Assembly: GCA_964343075.1 (NCBI GenBank)
Contig: CAYFGT010000002.1
Location: 62,001-126,000 of the forward strand
Direction: 5' to 3'
Source of the DNA: UBA2588 sp964343075
GTDB taxonomy: Bacteria; Chloroflexota; Dehalococcoidia; Lucifugimonadales; UBA3495
DNA: 64,000 bases
In this document: positions 16,972 to 25,766 of the stretch, one piece after another
Numbering within the stretch: the first letter of the stretch is position 1
How the letters are laid out: each line of letters starts with the position of its first letter
The notes under the pieces: generated by a model
What the model was told of the DNA's origin: nothing
The model's database searches: none
What the model saw: the letters and a program-made list of their open reading frames with translations, nothing else
Translations under genes and position numbers: made by a program

Positions 16972-17874
16972 TTATGGATATATAGCCCAGCCTGTACGAT
17001 CTGTTTGAGCTTTGAAAAAGTGCCCTTGGGTGCTAGTGACATATACGGTGCTGTAATCGGGTCCTCCAAAACAAATGTTGGTAGGCCGGTTACAAGATAT
17101 AGGATGTGTCTCTAATATTCTGCCGGTAGGAGAAAAGACATATATCATTGGTCCAGGCCCTCCTAATTCCCATCCAGCTGTAGTGAGTATATTGCCTTCG
17201 GAGTCTAGGCACATTCCATCAATACCTCTGTGGACGGAATAAGAATCCTTTCCCCAAGCATGCAAGAGTTTATACGGGGCTAGACTACCATCGGCTAAGA
17301 TTGGATAAGCCCGTAATTCCCTATCGATTTCGTTATTATCACTGTTGCTCTCAGCTACATACAGAGTATTACCATCAGGGGATACTAGGATTCCATTCGG
17401 CATAGTCGTGTCAAATGTTACTCTGGTTAGTTGGAATGTTCCGTCTGCCTGAGGATCACCCCTTAGCACTGATTTGTTGTCTAATTCTTCTTTTTCTGAA
17501 GGGTCAATATTGCCGCCATTCCATGGGTTAGTAAACCAAATTCTGCCAAGTCGGTCTATTGCGATGTCATTAGGAGTATTTAGTTTTTTACCATCTACGT
17601 GATCTGCGACCACTGTATTTGTTCCGTCGTCATTAAATCGTATGATAGCTCTTCCTCCGGAGCAGCAACCGTAGAGAGTTCCTTCTGTAGTAAATGCTAG
17701 TCCGTTTGTATGATTTGTGTTAGAGATGTATTCGCTAATTTCATCTGTTTTTGGATTGCATTTAAGTATTCTGCTAGTAGGGATATGTGTAAAGAGAATA
17801 TTTTCGCCGTCCCAAATTGGGCCTTCCGTGACTCCCCCGTAAGGTTTAGCTAATAATTTAAATTGCCAACTCAT
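16972..17874 (-). CDS. SMP-30/gluconolactonase/LRE-like family protein
   Basis: A 300-residue six-bladed beta-propeller lactonase. Divalent-metal ligands are seen in GGVTEGPIW (Glu17), LNTPNDIAI (Asn) and GIDGMCLD (Asp). It probably hydrolyses a sugar lactone to the acid used by the enolase-superfamily enzyme encoded 21 bases downstream. There is no signal peptide, so it acts in the cytoplasm. It leads the minus-strand catabolic run and is divergent from lepB with only 62 bases between the start codons. Confidence 0.87.
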   Translation of the reverse strand: MSWQFKLLAKPYGGVTEGPIWDGENILFTHIPTSRILKCNPKTDEISEYISNTNHTNGLAFTTEGTLYGCCSGGRAIIRFNDDGTNTVVADHVDGKKLNTPNDIAIDRLGRIWFTNPWNGGNIDPSEKEELDNKSVLRGDPQADGTFQLTRVTFDTTMPNGILVSPDGNTLYVAESNSDNNEIDRELRAYPILADGSLAPYKLLHAWGKDSYSVHRGIDGMCLDSEGNILTTAGWELGGPGPMIYVFSPTGRILETHPISCNRPTNICFGGPDYSTVYVTSTQGHFFKAQTDRTGWAIYP

Positions 17875-17920
17875 AGTTCTCCCTCCAATCCTTTCTATAA
17901 TACGGGGATTGTAACAAAAC

Positions 17921-17929
17921 TGATATACT
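17921..17929 (+). promoter_or_regulatory. Extended -10 of lepB, giving a leaderless transcript
   Basis: TG-A-TATACT ends 7 bases before the lepB ATG at 17937, so transcription should start at or beside the A of the start codon. No ribosome site precedes the ATG, which fits leaderless translation. Confidence 0.5.
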
Positions 17930-17936
17930 GACTCAA

Positions 17937-18494
17937 ATGGGAATTTATAGAGAAATGTATCAACTGATAATTGTGGGCTTAGCCATATGGGTAGTCCTTT
18001 GGGTTACCGTTCAAAACTACCAAGTATCTGGCGTCAGCATGGATCCACATTTGAGAGCTGGAGATTATTTGCTAGTTGATAAATTTAATTATCTTTATTT
18101 GGATGGTGCTATCATTGATCAAGTAATTCCTTTCACGAGTTCTGATAGTGGTGTTAGCCGGTCGTTTGAAATGAACGCTCCCAACCGAGGAGACATTGTA
18201 GTGTTCCAATATCCTTTAGATGATGACCAGTATTTTGTTAAACGTGTTATTGGGCTCCCCAATGAGACAGTTACGGTAGAAGGAAATGCTATATATATCA
18301 ATGGGTACAAGCTTATTGAGCCTTATATTGAAGATACTGATTATTCCTTCGAGCATCAGTATTCTATGGGAGATAATGAATATTTTGTATTGGGAGATAA
18401 TAGGAATAGTAGTAACGATAGTCGCCATTGGGGCCCTGTACAACGGAGTCAGATACTGGGTAAAGTTTTATATAAATATTGGCCACTCAACTAA
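17937..18494 (+). CDS. lepB: Signal peptidase I
   Basis: Membrane-bound serine protease that removes signal peptides from exported proteins. The 185 residues begin with one membrane anchor (residues 9-25) followed by the catalytic serine box SGVSMDP (Ser34) and the general-base lysine in YFVKRVIGLP (Lys102), then the box-D/E motif GDNRNSSNDSRHWGPV. There is one N-terminal anchor only, as in Gram-positive-type SipS. The start follows directly on an extended -10, suggesting a leaderless message. The gene is a single unit ending before a hairpin terminator. A second, soluble S26-family protein is encoded at 36808. Confidence 0.93.
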   Translation: MGIYREMYQLIIVGLAIWVVLWVTVQNYQVSGVSMDPHLRAGDYLLVDKFNYLYLDGAIIDQVIPFTSSDSGVSRSFEMNAPNRGDIVVFQYPLDDDQYFVKRVIGLPNETVTVEGNAIYINGYKLIEPYIEDTDYSFEHQYSMGDNEYFVLGDNRNSSNDSRHWGPVQRSQILGKVLYKYWPLN

Positions 18495-18513
18495 TAGAAA
18501 CTATATATTCAAA

Positions 18514-18539
18514 AACTTAACTTGAACAAAAGTTAAGTT
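18514..18539 (-). terminator. Rho-independent terminator between lepB and the Rieske gene
   Basis: A perfect 10-bp stem (AACTTAACTT / AAGTTAAGTT) with a six-base loop. On the minus strand the stem runs straight into TTTTT, so it best fits the Rieske gene; it may also stop lepB transcripts. Confidence 0.75.
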
Positions 18540-18546
18540 CGTATTA

Positions 18547-18870
18547 TTAACTTTTTTCAGGCCCTACGTAAATATCATTGTCTTCAACAATAACTTGGAA
18601 GATCCGGATTGGTTCGCTTGCGGGTGGAGACAAGGGTTCACCTGTGATTAAACTGAATAAAGCACCATGCAAAGGGCATTCAATCTGATCTCCGTCTAAG
18701 TCACCTTCTGATAACATCGCATATGCATGACTACAGATATCATCGGCGGCATATAAATTGCCACTAACGTTAGCTATTAAAATTTGGTCGTCACCTACTT
18801 CTACAGATATTGTTTCGCCTTCTGCTAGCTCGTCTAAGCTAGCAACTTTTTCAAAATTAGCATCAGCCAT
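18547..18870 (-). CDS. Rieske [2Fe-2S] ferredoxin-type protein
   Basis: A 107-residue soluble Rieske protein. The cluster ligands are Cys46 and His48 (DICSHAYA) and Cys65 and His68 (IECPLHGALF), with the normal 16-residue spacing between the boxes. There is no membrane anchor, so it is probably an electron carrier of a dioxygenase or nitrite-reductase-small-subunit-like system. No oxygenase gene is beside it. It is monocistronic, convergent with lepB and divergent from rpsO. Confidence 0.9.
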   Translation of the reverse strand: MADANFEKVASLDELAEGETISVEVGDDQILIANVSGNLYAADDICSHAYAMLSEGDLDGDQIECPLHGALFSLITGEPLSPPASEPIRIFQVIVEDNDIYVGPEKS

Positions 18871-18935
18871 GATATTCCTCTCTTATTTGTTTTCGCTATT
18901 GTATTAGCTGTAGTATTTCCATTCAATAACATATG

Positions 18936-18944
18936 TGATAGAAT
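18936..18944 (+). promoter_or_regulatory. Extended -10 upstream of rpsO
   Basis: TG-A-TAGAAT lies 44 bases before the rpsO start. An AAAGGAAG ribosome-site-like stretch follows, though it sits rather far from the ATG. Confidence 0.4.
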
Positions 18945-18988
18945 TCCAACCGATTAACAAAGGAAGTAGAATAAAAAAGAAAGAATAA

Positions 18989-19255
18989 ATGCTAGATACA
19001 GAAACTAAAGCTAGACTGACAGAAGAATTTAAAATTCACGAAACTGATACTGGGTCTACCGAAGTGCAGGTTGCACTACTTACGGAGCGTATTAGACAAA
19101 TAACGGAACATCTCCAAAGTAACAAGAAGGATGTTCATTCTAGACGGGGTCTTGTAGGTCTTGTTTCACAACGCCGTCGACTTTTAAACTACCTGAATAA
19201 AGAAGATATCAACCGCTATCAAACATTGATTGCTAAGTTGGGACTTCGAAGATAG
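18989..19255 (+). CDS. rpsO: Small ribosomal subunit protein uS15
   Basis: An 88-residue ribosomal protein binding the central domain of 16S rRNA. The sequence is diagnostic throughout: GSTEVQVALLTERIRQITEHL, cut here into GSTEVQ and ALLTERI, then DVHSRRGLVGLVSQRRRLLNY and a C-terminal LIAKLGLRR. The gene precedes pnp by 96 bases, the conserved rpsO-pnp order. The spacer holds an imperfect long-range pair (AATAAGA at 19260-19266 and TCTTATT at 19301-19307), a candidate processing or attenuation hairpin. Confidence 0.97.
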   Translation: MLDTETKARLTEEFKIHETDTGSTEVQVALLTERIRQITEHLQSNKKDVHSRRGLVGLVSQRRRLLNYLNKEDINRYQTLIAKLGLRR

Positions 19256-19351
19256 TTACAATAAGAACTGGACAATTTCAGTAACCCACGCCTTTAGAAC
19301 TCTTATTTATATCTACGAATCACAATTAACGTATAGAGGTAAATTCCCAAC

Positions 19352-21553
19352 ATGTTTGATGTAACCACAGTGTCCCGAGAAATTTCGGGAAAAACTATTT
19401 CAATTGAGACCGGTAAATTAGCCGGGCTTGCTGATGCGGCAGTGACCGTTACTTGTGGCGAGACTGTAGTACTCGCTACTGCGGTGATGAATAAGTCACC
19501 TAGAGAAGACGTAGATTTTCTCCCTTTAACAGTAGATTATGAAGAGAAATTATACGCTGCGGGTAAAATACCAGGCAGTTTTTTTAGGAGAGAAGGCAGA
19601 CCTACATCTGAATCTATTCTTTCAGCTAGGCTTACTGACCGCTCTATCCGCCCATTATTCCCTAAAAACCTACATAACGAAATACAAATCGTACTAACAG
19701 TGATGTCTGCCGACCAAGAAAACCCACCAGAAATATTGGCAATGATAGGAGGATTTGCTTGTTTAACCATCTCTTCCATCCCATTTGATGGACCAATAGC
19801 TGCTAGCAGAATCGGTTATAAAGATGGTGAATTCACTATCAATCCTACTTTCGCAGAAATGGATTCTAACCAACTTAATATGATTGTCTCTAGTACAAAA
19901 GAAGCGGTTGTAATGGTTGAGGCAGGTTGTGATGAGGTTAGTGAATCCGTGATTCTTGAAGGTTTCCAGAAAGCTCAACAAGCCAATTCTCAAGTCATTG
20001 ATATGATTGATGAACTTAATGCTTCCGTAGGCAAGGAAAAATATGAAGTAGCTCCTATAGATCCAGAATCTTTGAAACAAGAAGAAGAAATTAGCGGATT
20101 AATATCTGATGAATTGACTAAAATACTAGACAAGTTTCCTACAAGGTTATCCAGTGAACAGAGCTTGGATGAGTTAAAGGAAGAAGTAATCAACTCCTTA
20201 TCTAGTAAGTATCCTGCTTCAGAACTTAGTGGTGCTTATAGGAATGTACTTAAGCAAAAAATCAGAGATAGGATTTTGCAAGAAGGCCTACGACCTGATG
20301 GACGCAAAGTAGATGAAATAAGGCAGATAAGTTCGGAAGTGAACCTTCTTCCAAGAGTACATGGTTCCGCTTTATTTACAAGAGGCCAAACCCAAGTTAT
20401 GTCTATAGCTACTTTGGGGTCTTTAACTTTAAAGCAGACCATCGACGGAGTATCCCCTGATGATACTAAACGTTATATGCACCATTACAATTTCCCGGGA
20501 TATTCAACAGGAGAAGCTCGCAGAGTAGGTTCTCCCGGACGGCGTGAAATAGGCCACGGAGCATTAGCAGAGCGAGCTATAATGGCTTGTTTACCTACTG
20601 AAGAAGAGTTCCCTTATGCTATCAGAGTGGTTTCAGAAGTCTTAAGCTCAAATGGTAGTACTTCGATGGCTAGCGTATGTGGAAGCTCAATGGCTCTTAT
20701 GCACGCAGGTGTTCCGATGAAAGCACCTGTTGCTGGTATAGCAATGGGATTAATTTCGGATCCTAAAGGTCATGCGGTTTTAAGTGATATACAGGGGTTA
20801 GAAGATTTCTTAGGAGATATGGACTTCAAAGTAGCTGGAACTGAGAATGGCGTTAATGCTTTACAAATGGACATTAAGATTAAAGGTCTGACGGAAGAAA
20901 TATTGGAGCAAGCATTAGAGCAAGCACGCACAGGCCGATTATTTATATTAGGTAAAATGAGCGAAGCGATCAGTGGGACTAACGAAGATATTAGCCCCCA
21001 CGCCCCTAAAATGATTAGGATAAGTGTACCTGTAGATAAGATTGGTGCGGTCATTGGTTCCAGGGGAGCTACAATTAAAGGAATAATTGAAGAAACCGGA
21101 TGTACAATCGATATCAATGATGAAGGCGAAGTAACTATCGGTTCTACTAATGGTGCAATGATTGAGTTGGCTAAGTCGCAGATTGAAAATCTGACTAGAG
21201 AATTAGAAGTTGGCGATATCATTACCGGTAAGATCGCTAGAATTACTGATTTCGGTGTTTTTGTTACGTTGATGCCCGGTAAAGACGGATTAGTAAGAAA
21301 TGAGGAATTAGGCGATATAGAACAAGATGATGTGGAAGAAGGAAAAGAGCTTACCATATTAATTAAAGAAGTCGACCGTATGGGCAGGATAAATTGTTCA
21401 CGGAGAGCTTTGTTTGGAGGCGATGATCAGCCACCTGTAAGAAATAGTTATAACCCTCCATCTAGATCGAATAATGGCCCTGGAAACCGTAGAGGAAACT
21501 TTAGGGATCGTAACAATCGGAATTCGGGTTCCCGACCTAGAAATAACAGATAA
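19352..21553 (+). CDS. pnp: Polyribonucleotide nucleotidyltransferase (PNPase)
   Basis: Phosphorolytic 3'-5' exoribonuclease acting in RNA turnover as a trimer. Domains in order: first RNase PH domain (residues about 10-140), all-helical linker (about 150-240, here with an acidic EQSLDELKEEV stretch), catalytic second RNase PH domain (about 320-540, with VSPDDTKRYMHHYNFP and the GRREIGHGALAERA active-site region), KH domain (IRISVPVDKIGAVIGSRG, about 555-615), S1 domain (GDIITGKIARITDFGVFV, about 625-695) and a basic Arg/Asn/Gly-rich tail that may bind RNA. The length of 733 is normal. It is followed by dapB after 14 bases. Confidence 0.97.
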   Translation: MFDVTTVSREISGKTISIETGKLAGLADAAVTVTCGETVVLATAVMNKSPREDVDFLPLTVDYEEKLYAAGKIPGSFFRREGRPTSESILSARLTDRSIRPLFPKNLHNEIQIVLTVMSADQENPPEILAMIGGFACLTISSIPFDGPIAASRIGYKDGEFTINPTFAEMDSNQLNMIVSSTKEAVVMVEAGCDEVSESVILEGFQKAQQANSQVIDMIDELNASVGKEKYEVAPIDPESLKQEEEISGLISDELTKILDKFPTRLSSEQSLDELKEEVINSLSSKYPASELSGAYRNVLKQKIRDRILQEGLRPDGRKVDEIRQISSEVNLLPRVHGSALFTRGQTQVMSIATLGSLTLKQTIDGVSPDDTKRYMHHYNFPGYSTGEARRVGSPGRREIGHGALAERAIMACLPTEEEFPYAIRVVSEVLSSNGSTSMASVCGSSMALMHAGVPMKAPVAGIAMGLISDPKGHAVLSDIQGLEDFLGDMDFKVAGTENGVNALQMDIKIKGLTEEILEQALEQARTGRLFILGKMSEAISGTNEDISPHAPKMIRISVPVDKIGAVIGSRGATIKGIIEETGCTIDINDEGEVTIGSTNGAMIELAKSQIENLTRELEVGDIITGKIARITDFGVFVTLMPGKDGLVRNEELGDIEQDDVEEGKELTILIKEVDRMGRINCSRRALFGGDDQPPVRNSYNPPSRSNNGPGNRRGNFRDRNNRNSGSRPRNNR

Positions 21554-21567
21554 TAGGACGGTTTAAA

Positions 21568-22359
21568 ATGGGAAAGGTCAGAGTTCTAGTGACTGGCGCT
21601 ACGGGCAAGATGGGGCAACATACTATTAATGCTGTTAATAGAGAGTCTCATTTAGACCTAGTAGGCGGAACCTGTTCTACTGACCGTGGTACTACTGAAA
21701 TACAACTTGCTGATGGTACATCAGTGCCCTTAAGTACTGATTTGGAAACTTTATTAGATGTTACTAAGCCGGATGTTGTAATAGATTTCACAAATGCCCA
21801 TGCTGTAATGTCAAATGCTGATACTATTATTTCTAAAGGCATACATTGTGTAATTGGAGCGAGCGGAATTAACCCTTCAGAACTCGTAACGTTAGAAAAA
21901 ATGCAGATAACATATAGCGTTGGGGTTGCTGTGATTCCTATGTTTGCTATTGGAGCAGTTGTGTTGAAAAAATTAGCATCAGAGGCTTCTAAGTTTTTTG
22001 ATTATGTTGATATTATCGAGGCCCACCACGAGAACAAAATAGATGCTCCATCTGGATTTGCAATGGATTTATCAAGAATGTTGAGCCAAGAAAAACGATA
22101 CACACGCAATCAAGTTGAAGTTGAAAGTGTGCCTAACTCTAGAGGTGGTGAATTGAATGGAGTTAGCATACATAGCGTGAGGTTACCAGGGAGATCTGCT
22201 CACCATGAAATAATTTTTGGAGCATCTGGTCAGACTCTTTCTTTAAAGCATGATACATTGGATAGAGAGTGTTATATGCCAGGTGTGATTCAAACTGTTG
22301 ATTACGTATGTGAAAACCAAAGTTTTGTTGTTGGTTTAGAAAATATATTGGGTATTTAA
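21568..22359 (+). CDS. dapB: 4-hydroxy-tetrahydrodipicolinate reductase
   Basis: NAD(P)H-dependent second enzyme of the diaminopimelate branch. The 263 residues have the Rossmann GATGKMGQ (from Gly10), the DVVIDFTNAHAV stretch and the catalytic EAHHENKIDAPSGFA segment with the His-His pair and lysine. It is the first gene of a compact dapB-asd-dapA set: asd begins two bases after its stop codon's last base minus one, i.e. with a single base between them. The set lacks its own strong promoter and likely reads through from pnp. Confidence 0.95.
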   Translation: MGKVRVLVTGATGKMGQHTINAVNRESHLDLVGGTCSTDRGTTEIQLADGTSVPLSTDLETLLDVTKPDVVIDFTNAHAVMSNADTIISKGIHCVIGASGINPSELVTLEKMQITYSVGVAVIPMFAIGAVVLKKLASEASKFFDYVDIIEAHHENKIDAPSGFAMDLSRMLSQEKRYTRNQVEVESVPNSRGGELNGVSIHSVRLPGRSAHHEIIFGASGQTLSLKHDTLDRECYMPGVIQTVDYVCENQSFVVGLENILGI

Positions 22360-22360
22360 A

Positions 22361-23383
22361 ATGGCAAAAAAAACTATTTCAGATCTTCATATAGCGGTAG
22401 TTGGAGCTACAGGAGCTGTTGGTACAGCGTTCTTGAATATATTAAAGGATAATTATTCGGATTTACCTCAATTAACTTTATTAGCATCGGCACGTTCTGC
22501 TGGAAATACTATAGAAGTAAACGGAGAATCATTGGTAATCCAAGAAGCTACTCCCGACTCTTTTGAAGGGGTCGATATAGCATTTATATCAGTTGATTCT
22601 GAAATAAGTTTAGCTTTGGCACCTCATGCAGTTAAAGCCGGAGCAATAGTTATAGATGATAGTTCTGCATTCAGAATGGATTCGACCGTGCCGTTGGTAG
22701 TACCTGAAGTTAATGGAAATGACTGTGAATGGCATGAAGGTATTATATCTATTCCTAATTGCTCTACTACTCCTTTAGTTATGGTGTTACAGGCGCTTAG
22801 AAAGTTAAGCGAGATAACCCGAGTTACAGCATCAACTTATCAATCTGTATCCGGAGCTGGGGCAGCGGCGATGAGTGCATTAACGTTAGAAAGCACTGAC
22901 CTTATCAATGATAAAAATGTTAATCCTGAAAAAGACCAGATAGGGTTTAATGTAATACCTAGAATAGATGATTTTTTGGATAATGGCTACACCAAAGAAG
23001 AACAGAAAATGATTGATGAAAGTAAAAAAATACTACATTTGCCTAACTTATCTGTTTCTGCAACCTGTGCTAGAGTTCCTGTATATATTTCACATTCTGA
23101 GGCGGTGCACATAGAATTTGAAAATTCTGTAGATTTAAAAGCTATTCGCAGTGAATTGAGTGATTTTCCTGGGATAACAGTTATGGATGATCCTAAGAGA
23201 GACATATATCCGATGCCATATGATATCGAAGGGAAAGATGATGTATATGTGGGTAGAATACGGGAAGACACTTCTGTAGAAAATGGTATCGTCCTATGGA
23301 TAGTTTCAGATAATTTAAGGAAAGGCGCTGCTTTAAATTCATTGCAAATAGCTGAAACTTTGGTGGATTTAGAGTTAGTATAA
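22361..23383 (+). CDS. asd: Aspartate-semialdehyde dehydrogenase
   Basis: Reduces aspartyl phosphate to aspartate semialdehyde, the branch point for lysine/diaminopimelate and threonine/methionine. The 340 residues show the N-terminal VVGATGAVGTAFL dinucleotide site, the catalytic cysteine in IPNCSTTP (Cys134), the SYQSVSG-like TYQSVSGAG loop and the substrate-binding histidine in YISHSEAVHIEF. It lies one base after dapB and 91 bases before the dapA start. Homoserine pathway partner thrC is at 2621. Confidence 0.96.
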   Translation: MAKKTISDLHIAVVGATGAVGTAFLNILKDNYSDLPQLTLLASARSAGNTIEVNGESLVIQEATPDSFEGVDIAFISVDSEISLALAPHAVKAGAIVIDDSSAFRMDSTVPLVVPEVNGNDCEWHEGIISIPNCSTTPLVMVLQALRKLSEITRVTASTYQSVSGAGAAAMSALTLESTDLINDKNVNPEKDQIGFNVIPRIDDFLDNGYTKEEQKMIDESKKILHLPNLSVSATCARVPVYISHSEAVHIEFENSVDLKAIRSELSDFPGITVMDDPKRDIYPMPYDIEGKDDVYVGRIREDTSVENGIVLWIVSDNLRKGAALNSLQIAETLVDLELV

Positions 23384-23474
23384 AATCACCTACGGCGCAA
23401 CTTTAGATTGATATGATGATAATATCTGTAATTTGATGTACAATCGCAGAAATTAGTATTTTTTGGTGAGTGTA

Positions 23475-24365
23475 ATGAGTGATTTAGGACGGCTGATTAC
23501 AGCGATGATAACCCCTTTTGACGATAAAGGTGAAATTGATTATGAAGAAGCAGGTCATCTAGCGACCTCTTTGATAAACTCCGGAAGTGATGGAGTAATA
23601 GTATCAGGTACAACTGGCGAATCGCCGGCTTTGTCTAAAGAAGAAAAAATAAAATTACTCTCCGCTGTGAAAGAAGCAGTAGGGAATAAAGGTTCAGTGA
23701 TAGCTGGTACCAGTAATAATAATACTTCAGAAAGCATTGAAATTAGTCAATCAGCAGAAAAAGCTGGAGCAGATGGGCTACTATTGACAGTTCCCTATTA
23801 TAATAAGCCCCCCCAGCAAGGATTGTATGAACATTTCAAATTGATTGCCGAAAACGTTGATATACCTTGTATGTTGTATAACGTACCTAGTAGGACTAGT
23901 ACAAATATGACAGATGATACAACTGTTAGGCTAAGCCATGTCGAAAATATTGTGGGCGTTAAAGAAGCAAGTAGTGATATGGCTCAAATTTGCAGAGTGA
24001 TTGAGAATGCTAAACCTGGGTTCAAGGTTTGGAGCGGTAATGATGACGAAACATTTCATATCATGTCTATGGGAGGATATGGAGTTGTAAGCGTTCTGTC
24101 CCATCTAGTAGGTTCTCAAATCAAGAACATGATGGGGATGATTTTAGAAGGTGATATAGAAGCAGCAGCATCCGAACATCGGAGACTATTTAGTATATTC
24201 AAGATTATGTTTTCCGTATCTAATCCTATACCTGTTAAGCATTTTGTGAATCAAGCAGGGTTTAATGTTGGCGTACCAAGGTTACCTTTAGTATCTTTAA
24301 CTGATGATGAAATTGAAACTATAGGTGCGGTTGTGTCTAACTATCAGATAGATATCAAACCTTAG
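23475..24365 (+). CDS. dapA: 4-hydroxy-tetrahydrodipicolinate synthase
   Basis: Condenses pyruvate with aspartate semialdehyde. From the ATG at 23475 the protein has 296 residues and all catalytic groups of a true DapA: Thr46-Thr47 (GTTGESP), Tyr135 and Arg140 (LYNVPSRT) and the Schiff-base Lys163 (VGVKEAS). The open frame goes back to a TTG at 23463, but GGTGAG lies at the right distance for the ATG. It completes the dapB-asd-dapA set and its 3' end overlaps the convergent plsC gene by 4 bases. Compare the paralogue at 13712, which lacks the threonine pair. Confidence 0.95.
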   Translation: MSDLGRLITAMITPFDDKGEIDYEEAGHLATSLINSGSDGVIVSGTTGESPALSKEEKIKLLSAVKEAVGNKGSVIAGTSNNNTSESIEISQSAEKAGADGLLLTVPYYNKPPQQGLYEHFKLIAENVDIPCMLYNVPSRTSTNMTDDTTVRLSHVENIVGVKEASSDMAQICRVIENAKPGFKVWSGNDDETFHIMSMGGYGVVSVLSHLVGSQIKNMMGMILEGDIEAAASEHRRLFSIFKIMFSVSNPIPVKHFVNQAGFNVGVPRLPLVSLTDDEIETIGAVVSNYQIDIKP

Positions 24366-25024
24366 CTTTTGTATATCCCTCTAAGGTTCTCAGGTAGCAG
24401 GATAGCAATCCTACGCATTATGATACCTGTAACAGAATTCAATATATCATTATTAACGTTCCCATCTATTACGGGTGGGGTAAATGCCGTCCCAATTTTG
24501 ATATGGATGGTCTTTAGAGGCATCCATAACCTCCACGCCGGGAATCGATTAGTTCCAACAATACTGATTGGAAGTATGGGGCACTCAGATTTGAGTGCAA
24601 GATAACTAACTCCACTTCTTCCTATGATTAAGCTGCCATCAGCACTCGTAGTGCCTTCAGGGAAAATCACGACTACTTGATCTTCTTGTAATAATTCTAT
24701 TGCTGATTTCATGCCAGATAATCCCACTCCCATTCGATCAAGTGAAATAACGTTTACACTCCGCATTAGGAAGCCAACAATTTTATTATGGAATAATTCT
24801 TTTTTCCCTAAGAAAAATACTGGTCTTGTGAAGATAGCTGCAATGTATGGTGGATCATTATAGGAGATGTGATTGGATACAGCGATTAATGGACCGTAGG
24901 GAGGAATGTTTTCTAATCCCTCAACAATGGTTTTGCTGAATAATTTAAAGCATAGACGGGCCAATCCTCTAAAGAAATAATATAGTACAGAGATTCGCCT
25001 CTTAGGTCGTTGCATAACGCACAA
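24362..25024 (-). CDS. plsC: 1-acyl-sn-glycerol-3-phosphate acyltransferase
   Basis: Membrane-associated acyltransferase that acylates lysophosphatidic acid. The 220 residues contain the HX4D catalytic box in SNHISYNDPP (His52, Asp57), the FPEGTTS acceptor-binding block near residue 125 and a C-terminal VGTNRFPAWRLW. A hydrophobic N-terminal helix would hold it at the membrane. The gene start overlaps cmk by 23 bases; a second ATG nine bases in (25015) is possible. The cmk-plsC pairing is common in low-GC and Chloroflexota-type genomes. Confidence 0.92.
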   Translation of the reverse strand: MCVMQRPKRRISVLYYFFRGLARLCFKLFSKTIVEGLENIPPYGPLIAVSNHISYNDPPYIAAIFTRPVFFLGKKELFHNKIVGFLMRSVNVISLDRMGVGLSGMKSAIELLQEDQVVVIFPEGTTSADGSLIIGRSGVSYLALKSECPILPISIVGTNRFPAWRLWMPLKTIHIKIGTAFTPPVIDGNVNNDILNSVTGIIMRRIAILLPENLRGIYKS

Positions 25025-25691
25025 TCAAATTAGCCACTGCTGTTTGATCCAAAGAATCTGTATCAATGATAATTGCATCGTCTGTGGCTGTTAAAGGTGA
25101 ATTTTCACGGTTGGTATCTATGAAATCGCGTTTACGGATCTCTTCCATCATGTCAGGTAGGGTTGTAGGTGATCCCATTTTGATTCTATCGAGTATTCGT
25201 CTTTGAGCTCTTTTTTCGATACTTGCATCCAAATAGATTTTCAGGTCTGCGTTTGTTAACACTACGCTACCAATATCTCGTCCTACCATTACAATTCCAT
25301 CGCTTTGATTCGCGATATCTCGTTGCTGTTTCACTAATAATTCTCGTACGATACTGATTTTTGATACATCAGAAACCGATTGCTCTATTAATGGGCTCCG
25401 TAATTCGGATTCAAGGACAGTGTTACCGATTTGTACTTGAGTGCCCATATTGTTCAATAATTGGATGGGGTTCTCAGTTATATGTTTTTCAATGATTGAA
25501 TGATTGTTCAAATCAATTTTTGAGAAATATGTAAGCCATGCAACAGCTCTATACATCACACCAGTATCTAAATATTGAAAGCGTAAATTCTGCGCTACAA
25601 TTTGGCCAACGGTACTTTTTCCTGATGCGACTGGACCATCTATGGCTATTGTTTGAATTAAAGAATCGCTGACATTTTGATGATTTTCCAT
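25002..25691 (-). CDS. cmk: Cytidylate kinase
   Basis: Phosphorylates CMP/dCMP. The 229-residue protein has the P-loop in IAIDGPVASGKST (Lys25), the QYLDTGVMYRAVAW substrate segment and the RDIGSVVLTNADLKIYLDAS stretch, here split as RDIGSVV and KIYLDAS, with the LID-region arginines in EKRAQRRI. It is the first gene of the cmk-plsC pair and divergent from cvpA. Family is certain. Confidence 0.95.
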   Translation of the reverse strand: MENHQNVSDSLIQTIAIDGPVASGKSTVGQIVAQNLRFQYLDTGVMYRAVAWLTYFSKIDLNNHSIIEKHITENPIQLLNNMGTQVQIGNTVLESELRSPLIEQSVSDVSKISIVRELLVKQQRDIANQSDGIVMVGRDIGSVVLTNADLKIYLDASIEKRAQRRILDRIKMGSPTTLPDMMEEIRKRDFIDTNRENSPLTATDDAIIIDTDSLDQTAVANLIVRYATT

Positions 25692-25766
25692 ATTTATTGA
25701 CCGAAAACTAGTGAAATGTATTAAGTAATATCGGATAATTATAAATGAAACAGAAGAGCATAATCT

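Noticed and set aside
20770..21357. 195-codon minus-strand frame inside pnp
   Set aside because: It lies opposite the KH and S1 part of a certain pnp gene and has Ser/Ile/Pro-rich composition typical of an antisense shadow.
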